Assembly: GCA_001414345.1 (NCBI GenBank)
Contig: LLCB01000062.1
Location: 156,405-220,404 of the forward strand
Source: Hymenoscyphus infarciens
Taxonomy: Eukaryota; Ascomycota; Leotiomycetes; Helotiales; Helotiaceae
Length of the DNA stretch: 64,000 nt
Direction of reading: 5' to 3'
Below the pieces are notes generated by a model. The model searched no databases. It saw only the letters and a list, made by a program, of their open reading frames with translations, and had not been told where the DNA came from. Position 1 is the first letter of the stretch. Each line of letters opens with the position of its first letter. Below, in pieces: positions 1-11,073 of this stretch. Made by a program: the position numbers and the translations under genes.

Positions 1-1620
1 GTCATCGTAGTCGTCAAGCAAAGCGCATCTTCGTGAAACCCAAGGAGTACCAACTTGAGATAGACAAATCCCGCGAAAGCATAAACTCGCGTGATTTGGA
101 TGGTAGAAGATATTGCAGTGCAGTAGGGTGATAGTAGCTGCTCGCTGGTCGGGTTAATACCATTCATGTTGCCACACGACATGGCTCCCTCTGGGGTAGT
201 CCCAAGTTCAAGTTGTGCTAAAATATCATCTATCTCCAACCTCATTTCTTCATCGATTTCCGAATATTCTGTCATACAAGATGTGCTTCTTCTTGCATGC
301 AGTGAAGCAATGCGACTGATTTGAAACATGACCCAGTTCTTACAACCCATGATAGTTTGCATTTCGGTGAAAGCACGGGCGGCTGTTGGCATGTTCATCG
401 AGGGTAGTATATGAGGAGATTTGCCAGTCGTGATGCAGGAAATGATATCTAGCCACAAGACAACCCCGCCAAGAAAATTGAACGTTACAATTTCTTGTGG
501 ACTGGGAACGCCATGCTTTGGCTGGAGTGGCGCGGACTCAGAGACGTCTACCGAAAGCGGATCTTGCGTAATGAACAACGTATCGCTATCTTTGCAAGCT
601 TCGCCGATTATATCGGTCGCAGCTCCTAGATGTATTCTCCAGGCGTTACCTCGATTTGCGAAAACCTGAATTGGAGTTAGCCAGATATAGAAGGGAGGCT
701 TTTGCGAAGGAAGGGCTTACCTCGAAAAATATTAGTTGCACCACACAAGCAAGAACGCCAAGACATTCCTCTGGGTTTTTTTCTTCAACAAATTGATGCA
801 CATTCTTCATGTGAATCTGGAAATTTGAAAAGCACATTGCTAAATGCCTTTCCTGCTCGACCAAGGAGGCGGCATGGTTTGCATTACGTTTTGAGGCGAG
901 AAGAATCATGCCCCTGTGGTATGCGCTCAGAGCCAGAGCGGCGTGGTATAATGGCCGGGTATTCAACAGGAGGGAAAGAAGCCAGCCGCGACCACCCTCG
1001 TGGACTGAAGATTTGTACATCGGATATTGCAAGTAGAATACAACATCAAGAAAATGCATCAGAAGGATCGACTCATCTGCCGAGACTGTGGATAGCGGGA
1101 CACGTTGAAACAAAGGATCTCGGGCTTTGGTCTCATTATCCTACCCCAACATTAGCCACATAGCACTTCCGTATATTTGACAACAACTCACAGAACTGCT
1201 TTCTCTTGCTTTGTTTGCAGCACCGTCCCCCATGGACATCGTATCTGTATCCTGGTGTGGCCCAGGACCGCCGGAAGAGGCTGGTGAAGGCTGGCCATTA
1301 AAGTCTACAACTGCTCTAGGTGCCAAAGCTGGTTGTATGGATTGAGTTCGCCTTATTGAATGTTTTTGAAACCTTGAAGTCAGGCTTCCAATCTTGCCAG
1401 CCCCCCTGCTCCTGGACGTATGCTTGACGATCTGCTTGATGCTGTTTGCCATCGCCTTCTCTTTCTCCCCGTTGTCCATCCATTCTGGTTTCGCATCGTA
1501 GCCATAGCATGTGATGGCTAGAGATTCACAGGTAGAGCATATGGGATGGGCCTCATCGCACTTCTTCTTTCGAAGACGGCACGTCCAGCACCCCTGCTTG
1601 CTTCGAAGGCGACCAGCCAT
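1..1620 (-). CDS. Zn2Cys6 fungal transcription factor (3' end outside window)
   Basis: Predicted nuclear DNA-binding regulator. Exons 1192-1620, 721-1140 and 1-665; introns 1141-1191 (51 nt) and 666-720 (55 nt) are GT-AG and phase 0. The ATG at 1620 is followed at once by a binuclear zinc cluster with Cys 11, 14, 21, 28, 31 and 38 (C-X2-C-X6-C-X5-C-X2-C-X6-C) and basic RLRKKK between the second and third Cys. A Ser/Pro/Gly linker follows, then a helical region (LLNTRPLYHAALALSAYHRG; further on IFFEVFANRGNAWRIHLGAA across the second junction) of the kind found in Fungal_trans_2 regulators. The frame is still open at base 1, so the C-terminus is missing. Target genes cannot be deduced; the neighbouring hydrolase gene, on the same strand, is a possible but unproven target. 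Confidence 0.9.
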
Positions 1621-1940
1621 TTAGATGGCGTTGGGGGTATGAGGGTCGTAAACACGAGTTGAAAACTAAAGTTATGAGATAAATAAATCTTAAGAATCAA
1701 GACGTATCTGTGTTGTTTGTTGTGAGGTGTATCAGCGGGCGAAGCAGAAATTGGTAATGTTAGATTCCATCACGTGCTTTGGATATAAACGAACTGGGCT
1801 TAGAAACCGGAGTTACCACTTTTAAATTCAAAGCAACACCTGAAAGCAACAGAAAGCACACTATCAAATTCCCTCAAGATCAACCAATTGATCACGCGCC
1901 TTAGAACACAAAGCCCCATCGCATCCCCTCAAATCATCAA
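1621..1940. other. Intergenic region upstream of the Zn2Cys6 gene
   Basis: This 320-bp gap holds the promoter of the Zn2Cys6 gene and the 3' flank of the hydrolase gene. A CCAAT-like sequence (ATCAACCAATTGATCA, near 1877) is partly palindromic. No ORF or RNA gene is visible. Confidence 0.4.
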
Positions 1941-3305
1941 TCATTTACTATCAAGAACATTTTTGAACCAGTCGAAGACAACCTCATTCTGAAGGACCGT
2001 GGCGCCCAAAGCGCAGTGCTCCCCAGCACCATCTTCACTTTTGAACAAATGATACGTAGAACGATTGCCCAACTTATCGGCCAGTATCTTCCCTGCTCCC
2101 GGAAAAAACCCATCATCCTCCGAATCAGCGACGAAGATGGGGCCCGGGATCAAATCTGTCAGATTCCCCAAGCTAAATTCAGCCGCATATTTCAAGAAAT
2201 CGTATGGAGATTCAGCCTTGAAACTCCAAATCCCTTGTTCAAGGAACCATTTTGTCTCGGTGGTTGATGTTGGGCTCGCAAGGGCAGACGCTACAATCGC
2301 GTTGACAGCAGTCTTGTTCCCATTCTTCACGAGTGCTGTGAACTCATCTCCAAACTTTCCTAAGATCTCGCCGCCAAAGTCATCTATACCATCAATTGCC
2401 ATTACGGCAGCCAGGCGATGTTCGAATACCGCTGCTCGAGGGGCAAGGAAACCGCCAAACGATATCCCAATCAACGCGATTGCAGATGTGTCGACTTCTG
2501 GAAGCGTGAAGAGATAGTCAACAACGGGGGTGACGACTTTCTCCCATTCTAAGATAAAACCAATGTTTTGCCATCGACGAGGTCCTGGCTGTCCGGGACC
2601 ATCATAGGTAATAACATTGTAGCCACGGTCAAGGGCTGCTTTCCCAATTTGGTGATACAGTTCTTCTTGACTGCCATCAAAACCGCTGCCTATGATAATC
2701 GTTGGTCTTGGTGTTGTGCAATTATCCGGAGTATAAAAGATGGCTGGAATGTAAAAACCATCTCCAGTGATATTTACGCGTACCGGAGGCGAAGCTAAAA
2801 GAGATATGGCGCTGTGATATGCCGTTTCTTGCAAGGCCCAGAGCGAGTTTATCCTTGGGTCTGACCAGTTTCCGTGAAGGTAAAAGTCTGCCGAACGAAA
2901 ATATGTTGCTGCCCTGAAGAAGGCCTCGCGAGCTGATACTGGAAATCGAGAGCTGTCGATACTTTTTGCGGTTGAGTAGACACGATTTGCTAGCACGTTG
3001 AAGGTGCTCGAGAAGCTTTCGAAGTTTCCTGCCTCTATCTTGGCCGCTGCAAGTAAAACTTCTCCGATATCTGCCCCACCATAGGGAGCTGCTGCAAGGT
3101 CGCGTAGTATTTCAAAATGAAAGCTTCCATCGGTGCTGAGTTGCAACATTGGATCACTGCTGGAGGTGGAATTTGTTGACGTGGAGGAATTGGTAGCGGC
3201 GCTGAACTAAAAAAAAATGTCAGTGACATTTTAAAGGAGGTCTTTGAATTCAATTACCCCAAGGGCTGGCAACACCAATTGGACGAGGAGCTTTGAGGCA
3301 CGCAT
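1941..3305 (-). CDS. Secreted alpha/beta-hydrolase (FrsA/pseudooxynicotine-hydrolase-like)
   Basis: Two exons, 3258-3305 and 1941-3206, with a 51-nt phase-0 intron (3207-3257), give 437 aa. The short first exon supplies a signal peptide (MRASKLLVQLVLPALG), followed by a Ser/Thr/Asn linker rich in N-glycosylation sites. The catalytic fold shows the nucleophile elbow GISFGG (Ser about 265), an acid candidate in ADSEDDGFFPG (about 376-385) and the His in GEHCALG (about 413); PTIIIGSGFDGS is the probable oxyanion-hole strand. A helical N-terminal lid-like domain of about 150 residues precedes the core, as in esterase/lyase-type hydrolases acting on C-C or ester bonds of small aromatic or secondary metabolites. 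Substrate unknown. Starting at 3149 instead would remove the signal peptide, and the splice preserves frame, so the two-exon model is preferred. Confidence 0.85.
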
Positions 3306-6300
3306 TTTGGCTTATTTTTCACAACAAATGCTCTGTGGAGATTCCGTTATTGATTGAGAGTCGATGAAAAGCCAGTGGAATGTTATCTGGATGGCCTCTA
3401 AACATTTCCGCGTGGAATAGAAGACTTTATACATTTCCCTTTCCTTCAGCCTGTTGTTACTCAAAAATTCAACTCAATTCTCACTTTGATCCGCGCCACG
3501 TTCAATTCAGCTCCTGTGCCCAATTCATTGTTGTTTTCTTTCCTGATATGGTATGCTCGATGTTCTATCATACCTGGACTTGCGCACCTTGCCGCAAACA
3601 GACGACGCCCGTAATCACTTTCATTTGAAAATGATGAACGAGGTATTCCATTGGACTTGCTCATACGACGCGACTATTTCTGACGTATTCTGGAGCTGAA
3701 GCTTACACATTTCAAGCTTCACACAGGCTACACAAGCAATTTCTAGCTATCAGGGGGGCTGCTCACGGCACTGCCGGGATCGCAATCCCATTCCGCTTTG
3801 GGAATGCAGGACGTTGAAAGTAAGCCTAGACACGTGACATCCCTTACTGCAGTTCACGTTTTTCTAACTTAGATTCGAACCTCCTTTCTGCGGGGGCCCG
3901 GGGGGTGAGGGTTTTCCTACGTGTTTATTTGCTTATGCTGGTCTCAACTATGACTTCAACAAAGGGTATTTCTCCTGATTTTCTTGGTGGGTATATTACT
4001 TCTAGCGTCAAGAATAGCTCTCGGAGTTTCCGCATTCAAGTTCCAACGAATATCCTTATTTCCAATTAATTCGAGTTTTAGCTAAGAACACTCACCTGAT
4101 GAGGACAGTCGTCATATTCCTGAAACATAAGCCTACATAGAATAATTTAGATCTGCCGTTCACCACTTGTCCAGGGGTGACGGAATCGTGTGGCTTTATC
4201 GACTTGAGCTGAAGATACTCCTTGTTCTAAGTATTCCAGAATATTTCTACAATTGCGCTAACAAGGTTGAAAGAATGGAACGACCGTTGCAGAGTTGGTA
4301 GGTATGCATAGAGTTCTGCGAGGGGAAGAGCAGCAGTCAAACAACTCGTTTTCTATGGAAGTGAACACATCTCTAACTAATTATAAAATAGTAGCCATCG
4401 TTCCTGGAAAATCCCTCTTCCTTACCACCACAACCACATCACCCAACCGGCCAAGTTCCCCTACCTATTCTAGCCTGGCCATTGGCAAGTATCCCGCGCT
4501 CCTTACACAAGCATCCTTCACACAAGCACCAGTAAGAGCCATATATAACCGAGAGAGCTTTCCAGAGAGATTGGCTGATTCTTTAACTAGGGAGACATAG
4601 GTAAAGCGTTATTATCTGGTATGGTTGGGATCTCAAGGCTATGGTTCCAATTCTCAATCAAGCTCAAGTCTCGACACATGTGGTAGTTGTTAGAGTTGCA
4701 GACGGAGCTGGTGACTGGTCATTCCATCGAAGAGTGATGAATACGGCACCACACCGGAGGAAATTGTCAGCTTGTCTTCTTGCCGATTCAATGGAGCATT
4801 CTCAATGATGTGGTTTTATTTTGGAGTGCTTCAATTGAGATAGTTTTAATCCCTTCTTCGTCTGATTTGACACTGGCCACTGGTCCCGAAAGCTACTTTT
4901 ACAGGTTTTTTTTCTTGCCCGTAGTACGACGTAAAACATTTTATTTAGCCTGTTAGTTTAACAGACTGGCATAAGTGTGAAGTTCGAGATCTTTTCCTCC
5001 CAAACAGAATGGGGGGGTGATGGGGAGGGATTTCGCAAGCAATGTGGGCATTAGAAAATTCAAACCCCGAGAACCCCAAAGATTTGCAAGGTCAACGATA
5101 GTGAACCAGTTATTTCCTCAATTAATCGTTGTTGGTGGTTTCAGTAACAGAGGCGTGTCTAGACAGATGGATAGGTAGAGAGGTCATTTACCGAGTTTTA
5201 TGTGGTTTGAATTTAAAGGCCATATCTATCAAACTACTGGACCGCAAATATATACTTCAAAGCGCGAAAGGTAACATACAAACGGGTCCCCCAGGTTCCG
5301 AATAGAGGACTCATTGGGGAGGTGGGTGGTATGACAGTCTACTACACTTCGCCATATGATGGCTCGAAAGTGACGGCTTTTAGGCCGGTGGGTTTCCTGG
5401 GATCCTTATTCTCAACTTCAAAGATTATACTAAAGGCGTCAGAGCTTTCGAATACACGCCGGGCACGCAGAACAGAGAGCACCTAGTGGAATTACGCAAT
5501 GGAACGCTTTTTGTTTTCGATGCTACATGAGTATTCGCCGAGTTTCTTTTCCCTATTTTATTTTCGGTTATTTCAAGTTGCTTACGACTCTGTTTCCTCT
5601 CTAGACACCTGATTTCCTCCTCTCACAACCCTGTATCCTCATTTTCCACAAAGATTTTTCTAGATATGGCAATACTAATTCCAGGATCTTTCACGAAAGA
5701 ATGCAAAAAAATTCGTGGGAGACAACCAAGCACCATGTTCGGACAAAACAGTTGACTCGGTTAGCTTGCCTACGAACCCTTGTCCTGGTGGAATTCGCAC
5801 GACTATTAGGTTTCCAACGTGAGAAGGACACCTCCTTCCTTAAACACCACAAGCTAAAAGTCATTCATTCAGATGCTGGCATGGTGTGGATCTCGATAGT
5901 GCTTATCATATGACCCACGTTTCCTATCCATCTTAGTAAGTCAAACCCCATACTCTCATAATTGGCCCTTTTTCTTGTCCGGTCCCGAGACTCGGTATTT
6001 AGTTTATTTTGGTAATCTCACTGAACTCTTTTTTGGGACAATTTTGTGGTTCACTCGACGGAGACGCTAAGCTCATTTAACTACCCCCTCGCTTAAGCTC
6101 GTTAACAAATTTGCAAGAGAAGCTATTTCTTGATCCATATTTTTTGAACCCTTCTTGTGCAAGCACACAAGCATTTCGGGCATTCAAGAAATACCAATTC
6201 AAGTTGGCGATCTTGTTAAACGATGTTATGTAGTCTTCTTCCGCTTTTCGGAAATTCGTCACAGCTTTCATAACTCCACTTACACAATTTAGTGTCTTAG

Positions 6301-6980
6301 GCTCGGATATTGAACTTAAATTTAGACTCAGAAGATACTTTAATCTTAGCATTCCTCACAGCAAGAAGGGCATGGCCATTATGAGAAGACGAAGACACGT
6401 GACCTATATAATTTCTCCCACTTAGGTTTCAGCGAGGGATTTAAAGTGTTGACACACCTTTAAACAATTCGACAGTAAAGATAGTTAATTCTGAGCGCAA
6501 ACACCAGACTTATAGGACCGCGGAAGTATACACTTATTACAAGTCTCGTGACGAGGTACCATATCTCAATCGCGAAAAGTTCGCGGGCAAGCTGCTTAAA
6601 CCCATCTCTATTTTGATTGGTACTGTTCAACCCTGCTCCTGCGGCAGCGGGGTTTTCCGGTGCAGGTTCCCCTCCAATTAAAATAGCAAAGTTGTTTCTA
6701 GCAAGTTCTACGAGTATGCCACAAGCTTCCGTCCTCCCATCCTGGTCACCTGGCTCTTCTCAGCTTCCATACTCTCATTGCAAATTATGCTGGTCGGCTG
6801 TGGGGAATCCACGATGGACAATGAAGATACCGGCAGCTCTTCCAGTTTATTCTTTGAACATTGCTCTTGACTGCTGCTTTCATCGTTCCCTTCGCCGGAA
6901 TCGGAATGACATCTTCAGCTTATCAACGACGCTTGGCAAGCATCCGCCTTATTCTATCTCCTTTGCATTTTTTTATACAT
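3306..6980. other. Gene-poor intergenic stretch
   Basis: No homologue-like protein is visible in 3.7 kb. Two ATG-started short frames exist, 5701-5913 (+, 70 aa) and 6077-6352 (-, 91 aa), without recognisable motifs or clear splice extensions. Base composition is normal and not RIP-like. I see no tRNA cloverleaf; a GATTCGAACC-like string near 3875 lacks acceptor and anticodon arms. It may hold long 5' regulatory DNA, a non-coding transcript or lineage-specific small genes. Confidence 0.4.
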
Positions 6981-7447
6981 ATGATTCGACGCCATGAATT
7001 GAACTTTGGTGAGTGTTGCCAATCGTGATCAGGAGTGCGGGGTATCCTTGAAGATCAAGAGGCCTCACTGCAGCTGGTCTTGTATAATTGGCCGATTCTC
7101 TCCCCTACCTACATTATTGATTTTCTGCATACCACATAAGCGGCATGCGTACCCATTGAAAGAGGCCGCACAGAACGTGAATACATAAGGCTGCAAAGAA
7201 GTTTTTTGTATTCCTCCCATTACCAAACTTCAACCCAGGGCACAGTTGGTATGATTTCCTCTCTCTAACTATTTCCAATCTCTACCTTTGATATTCAAAA
7301 ACTGACCAGCTCTCATAGCCTGGATTTTCCACCCATTAGCAAACCCAGGGCGGTCACGTCTCCGCCCGCCGATCAATTTCTTGGGAATGTCACAGTGATC
7401 AAGATCAATCGAGTGGACTCGAAGCTTGCCTTTTCTCTCATGCTTGT

Positions 7448-8178
7448 GTGGACGATTTCTGCTGTCCGGGACCAGCGAATTCTCCGAGCTGCGAATTGGT
7501 ATCTTTGGATCTGCAAGAACGACTCGACCACCAGGGTTTAGGGCTGAAAGAAGTCGGCAATTGGGAAGGATATTTTGAGCATGACAACCGAGGGGATTGG
7601 GGTCATGTGTGGGCTATGCAGGAATCGGAAGAACAAGAGAATGGCGGCGACTCGCCGATGCGAGAATCCACGATGGAATTGAGTACAGAATGCTCGACTT
7701 CGGTCACGGCTGGAACGAGAGGGTCGAGTGGATCTCCTCCCAGCGAGATAGCGTCGATGTCCCCTACCGGGACTTCAACGTCAATGGACCATGAGTGGGT
7801 TTGCGAACAAAACGGTTGCGGAAAAAGCTTTTCGAACCGTGACAAGCTACGGTAAGCTAAGCGCGCTTCCAACACCCCCCAAAAGCTAACTCGAATAGAT
7901 GGCATAGGAGGTGCCATGAAAAACCACACAAATGCCTCCATCCCCACTGCGTTTCTCAAGAGACCGTTTTTTCTTTGAGGAAAGATCTCGTTCGACATCA
8001 AGAGGCCATACACGATGGCCAAAGATTCTATTGCGAATACCACGGCTGCGAGTATGCTATTGATGGTCGGAAGGATGGATTTTCAAGGAAGGACAACCTA
8101 GCGCGACATATTGTCAAGCAACACTCTATCGTGGCAGAAGATGAGCAGACTGTACTCAAATCGAGGGGAAATGTCTAA
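7448..8178 (+). CDS. C2H2 zinc-finger protein, 5' end unresolved
   Basis: The coding core is 7448-7851 joined to 7899-8178 across a 47-nt intron (7852-7898). Choosing the first AG (ATAG|ATGG) gives an exact C-X4-C-X12-H-X3-H finger (CEQNGC ... WHRRCH); a later AG in the same stretch would destroy it. Two more fingers follow: C-LHPH-C with a terminal H-X4-H, and C-EYHG-C with FSRKDNLARH. The acidic, Ser/Thr-rich N-terminal part is open from 7340, but its first in-frame ATG is at 7616, so translation starts either there or in an upstream exon. One candidate is 6981-7008 (ATG, perfect GTGAGT donor), which joins in frame to the acceptor at 7475 for a 227-aa protein, though that intron would be 467 nt. 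Probably a nuclear regulator; targets unknown. Confidence 0.75.
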
Positions 8179-8889
8179 GGAAGTCTGAACCAATCGTAAG
8201 TTTTGTTTCGGTATTATTTCATCGCTCAGTTTCTTACTTGCCATGTAGCAACAAGTATGTTTATCAATAGTGTCATTTTTCGGAGGATATACTGTAGCAA
8301 ATGGTACTGGTCCCGGCTTTTGCTTCAGTCACTGCCCCGGAACGGGATCTGGAACACCAACGTCGACCCCTTTATTGTTCAATCCTCTTGAAAAATGTTT
8401 CTCTTGGAGAAAAAGATTTTTCCACGAGAAACATTTTTCAAAGCAATTCAGGAGTACATTTTGATGTTCCAGGTCCCGATCTGCGTAAACGAAAATCTCA
8501 GTCTGGTGTATCTTGTATCGAGTCTACGAAACGGTACTTTTTACATCACTGGCTATTGATGGAGTGGTGGTGGTTAAGTCTGTTGCGACCTTTTTGGGAT
8601 AGTGTATGGAATACATGGGTCTTCAACAAATAGTAACATTCTTTCTTTGTCTTCAACCTCTCGTCCCATGCTCTCAAATATGCTACAGTATCATTGCAAG
8701 TCTTGTTCTAAAATCCTCTTGTTTGGTCTTACTCGCTCCGCCCCCTTTCTCGAGATTCCTCGAATGTCAAGCCACCCTATACTCATTTCCATTCATCATT
8801 TGACCGTATTAATTCTGGACTCACAGCGCTGTCTAAGAGAACTCCGTGTGATATGAAATGGCCCACTTCTAAACGAATTTCGCGCACTC
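8179..8889. other. Intergenic between converging C2H2 and membrane-protein genes
   Basis: This is the 3' flank of both neighbours. It contains the long hairpin at 8388-8441. Frames at 8203-8856 overlap each other in several registers and show no protein-like features. Confidence 0.4.
8388..8441. repeat. Long near-perfect inverted repeat (hairpin)
   Basis: Arms TTGAAAAATGTTTCTC (8388-8403) and its exact complement (8426-8441) enclose a second palindromic core (TGGAGAAAAA / TTTTTCCA), so almost all 54 bases can pair. It lies between the 3' ends of two converging genes; a transcript hairpin or 3'-end/replication structure is possible. Confidence 0.8.
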
Positions 8890-9230
8890 TCAGACCATAT
8901 CTCTCCCTGCAGCTTCAATTGTTGGTCTTCTCAGTGGAGGTAAGTAGACCCTCGGAGCGGGTGCCAACATGAATGCGTGAGATCCTGGATATCTGGAGCT
9001 TATGAAGTGTCTTGACGATGCAGAATTGGGCACTTGCGAATCTATGCAAAATGAGTAATTGAAGGCAATATTTTGTAAGTGAGACATGAAGAAGTGTTAC
9101 CTGCGCCTTGAGAAGGTCTCGTTTTCATGAATTTGTACGTCTGGTATGCAATGAATGCACTGAAAAGTGTGATGATAAGTCCTCCCAAACTCACTGGAAG
9201 GGATATGGTGGAATCAGATGACATCGGCAT
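8890..9230 (-). CDS. Small single-pass membrane protein, 93 aa
   Basis: Exons 9101-9230 and 8890-9041 with a 59-nt GT-AG intron (9042-9100, phase 1) give 93 aa. Residues about 10-31 (LPVSLGGLIITLFSAFIAYQ) form a single hydrophobic segment followed by basic residues, so the short Ser/Thr-rich N-terminus is probably outside or lumenal and the tail (SSRHFISSRYPGSH, APAPRVYLPPLRRP) cytosolic. No family recognised. The matching splice phase and the uninterrupted second exon argue for a real gene rather than a chance ORF. It is transcribed divergently from the Clr5-domain gene at 9840, with about 610 bp between them. Confidence 0.6.
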
Positions 9231-9839
9231 TTTTGGGAACTTGGCAGGTGGGAATCGTCACTTGCGAGGTGATTCTAGGAGTGATTAAGATGTAATTCAC
9301 ACCGAACTCAATGAGTGGTGCTTTGATTTAAAGTCGGGTGAAGTTGATTCACGAGGTTTTCATCAGTGCAGTTCTTAGTATTAAAGTACCCAAGAGCATT
9401 TGTTCTTGGGCCATAGCGCCCTGGAGTTCTTCCTTTGCCTGACAAAAGATCCCCTGTCCGCTCTGCGGTGTTCAACATTGATGGATTTGCGACTGTGTGA
9501 ACAACAAGCCAGGCCACTTCTTGAATCTAGTCTGAATACTCGCTCGTGGCTGACCAGGGAAACTTTTGTTTAATCAGGGGAACTTTTGCTTGAGCAGGGG
9601 AACTTTTTAGTGCGGATAAAAACCTCCGGTGTGCAGTATTACAAGGGGCGGTGCAGGCTTTCAGGTCGCAGCAGACCATGACGACTCGGGATTATGAGAC
9701 TTGCAGCAACTTGGAGGCAATATAATGTATGATTATCTCTCAGCTTAAACTCACCCAACGCTGAACTACTTCCCTCAAGCTTGAGCTCCACCTTTTACAC
9801 GATTCCCCTTATTTTGTCAATCTCAAAGAGTACGCAGCA
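9231..9839. promoter_or_regulatory. Divergent promoter region
   Basis: This 609-bp region separates two divergent genes and must hold both promoters. A short direct repeat, CAGGGGAACTTTTG(T/C)TT-like, is present two to three times at about 9556-9610. A frame at 9308-9517 (-) begins with GTG and is not considered coding. Confidence 0.4.
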
Positions 9840-10706
9840 ATGGCAACATTCGCTGATCTCCGATCGCAGAGAACTGAGCGTTACGCAATACTCTCGCTAC
9901 CGGAAGTCAAAAAGTACTTCAAGGATAAACTCGGGTTCGAAGCAAGGTAAGTTCGTGTTCTGTAACACCAAACGGTGATGAAAGGGGTATTCAACTAACA
10001 AAATGAATAGTGATAACCAGTGGAAGAAAAAGATCAGACAATGGGGACTGAAGAAGAACTTCAAAAAAGCAGAGTACAAGGCAATGGTTAGGAAGAAAAA
10101 CCAGAGAGGACCTGGGACGGAGATTGGTTTTAAGCTCAGCGGTAAAGAAATTCGGCCAGATAAACTTGCAAGATTCGAAAAGATTTTTGACACCCAAATC
10201 AGCTCACCGCTCACTGATAGTGGAGGTATGTATTCTCTTGTACCTGCAAGTCACAGTGTACTGACCCTAAGCTTCTAGCAACGCCCCCTGGTCTTGAATG
10301 CCTAACTCCCACAAGTGAAAGTCCAGGGGAGGCTTGGAGTCGATCACCTATGCAGGACGCTCCGCCTCATCCTCATACCGTGGAAAACCAGAGCTATGTT
10401 CGTTCTGGTAATTTAGCTATAACTAAACTTCAGTCCGAGAAAAATACTGGTTCCAAAGGACAACAACATGCGGATTATGAGAAGGCACACCAGCAGAGTC
10501 TTTCCGCTTCCGACTTCCCCGTCGTCAATGCTCCATTTTTAAATGTTGAGAATGAAGGGGACATAGCGAGCTATCCTGGTCGTATTGATTGTAGTTGTTG
10601 TTGTTTGGCATGCTCAGTTCATCTACAACCAAACGCGCCACAAGGGGCCCTGGCGTTCCTCAATCGGTGGCACATTCTACTTCGAACTCAACGGACCAGC
10701 CGTTAA
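9840..10706 (+). CDS. Clr5-domain protein
   Basis: Three exons, 9840-9946, 10011-10225 and 10279-10706, with introns of 64 and 53 nt, give 249 aa and exactly 250 codons. Residues about 24-60 match the Clr5 helix-turn-helix-like domain: KKYFKDKLGFEASDNQW then KKKIRQWGLKKNFK, with the hallmark K-Q/K-W-G-L-K-K-N end. The family is named after a fission-yeast silencing factor and is common in filamentous fungi, often N-terminal to long variable tails. Here the C-terminal part is Ser/Pro-rich with a CSCCCLACS cysteine run and no other domain. Probably a DNA-binding nuclear protein; its role is unknown. Confidence 0.8.
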
Positions 10707-11073
10707 CCCGCTTAGTTGATGGAGTTCCTTAAAGAAACTTTAGACATCTCCTTGTTAAAGAAACATGGCAGCTTTGAGGATATTTGGCTGGTTTCTAAGA
10801 GATGTCTGGTATCAAAGCTTTCATTCCCAAAATTTGAGTAATAGTGGTTGATGTACGATGCTCCCCTTCGCGATGGACAGCAAAAGCAGCAGTAAATACA
10901 TCAGGCCTGTACCTGCCTCTCTCTACTGCCGCTTTTGTTGTCCACCGGGAGTCCCCCTTAAAATTAATTCCTAAGCGAGGTTGAATTTAAATTCCCCACA
11001 GGGTAGGGTAAACCAACGCAAACTCAGCATGACACCAAATCAGAGGCAAATTGTAGAAATCAACACTCTAACA
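10707..11073. other. Intergenic between converging genes
   Basis: A 367-bp 3' flank shared by the Clr5 gene and the CorA-like pseudogene. It contains an imperfect repeat of CTTTAGACATCTCCTTGTTAA-type sequence. No gene seen. Confidence 0.3.

Noticed and set aside
3870..3910. Possible tRNA (GATTCGAACC)
   Set aside because: Only the T-arm-like string is present; no acceptor stem, D arm or anticodon arm can be folded around it.
9308..9517. 69-aa minus ORF between divergent genes
   Set aside because: GTG start, lies in a promoter region, no homology-like pattern.
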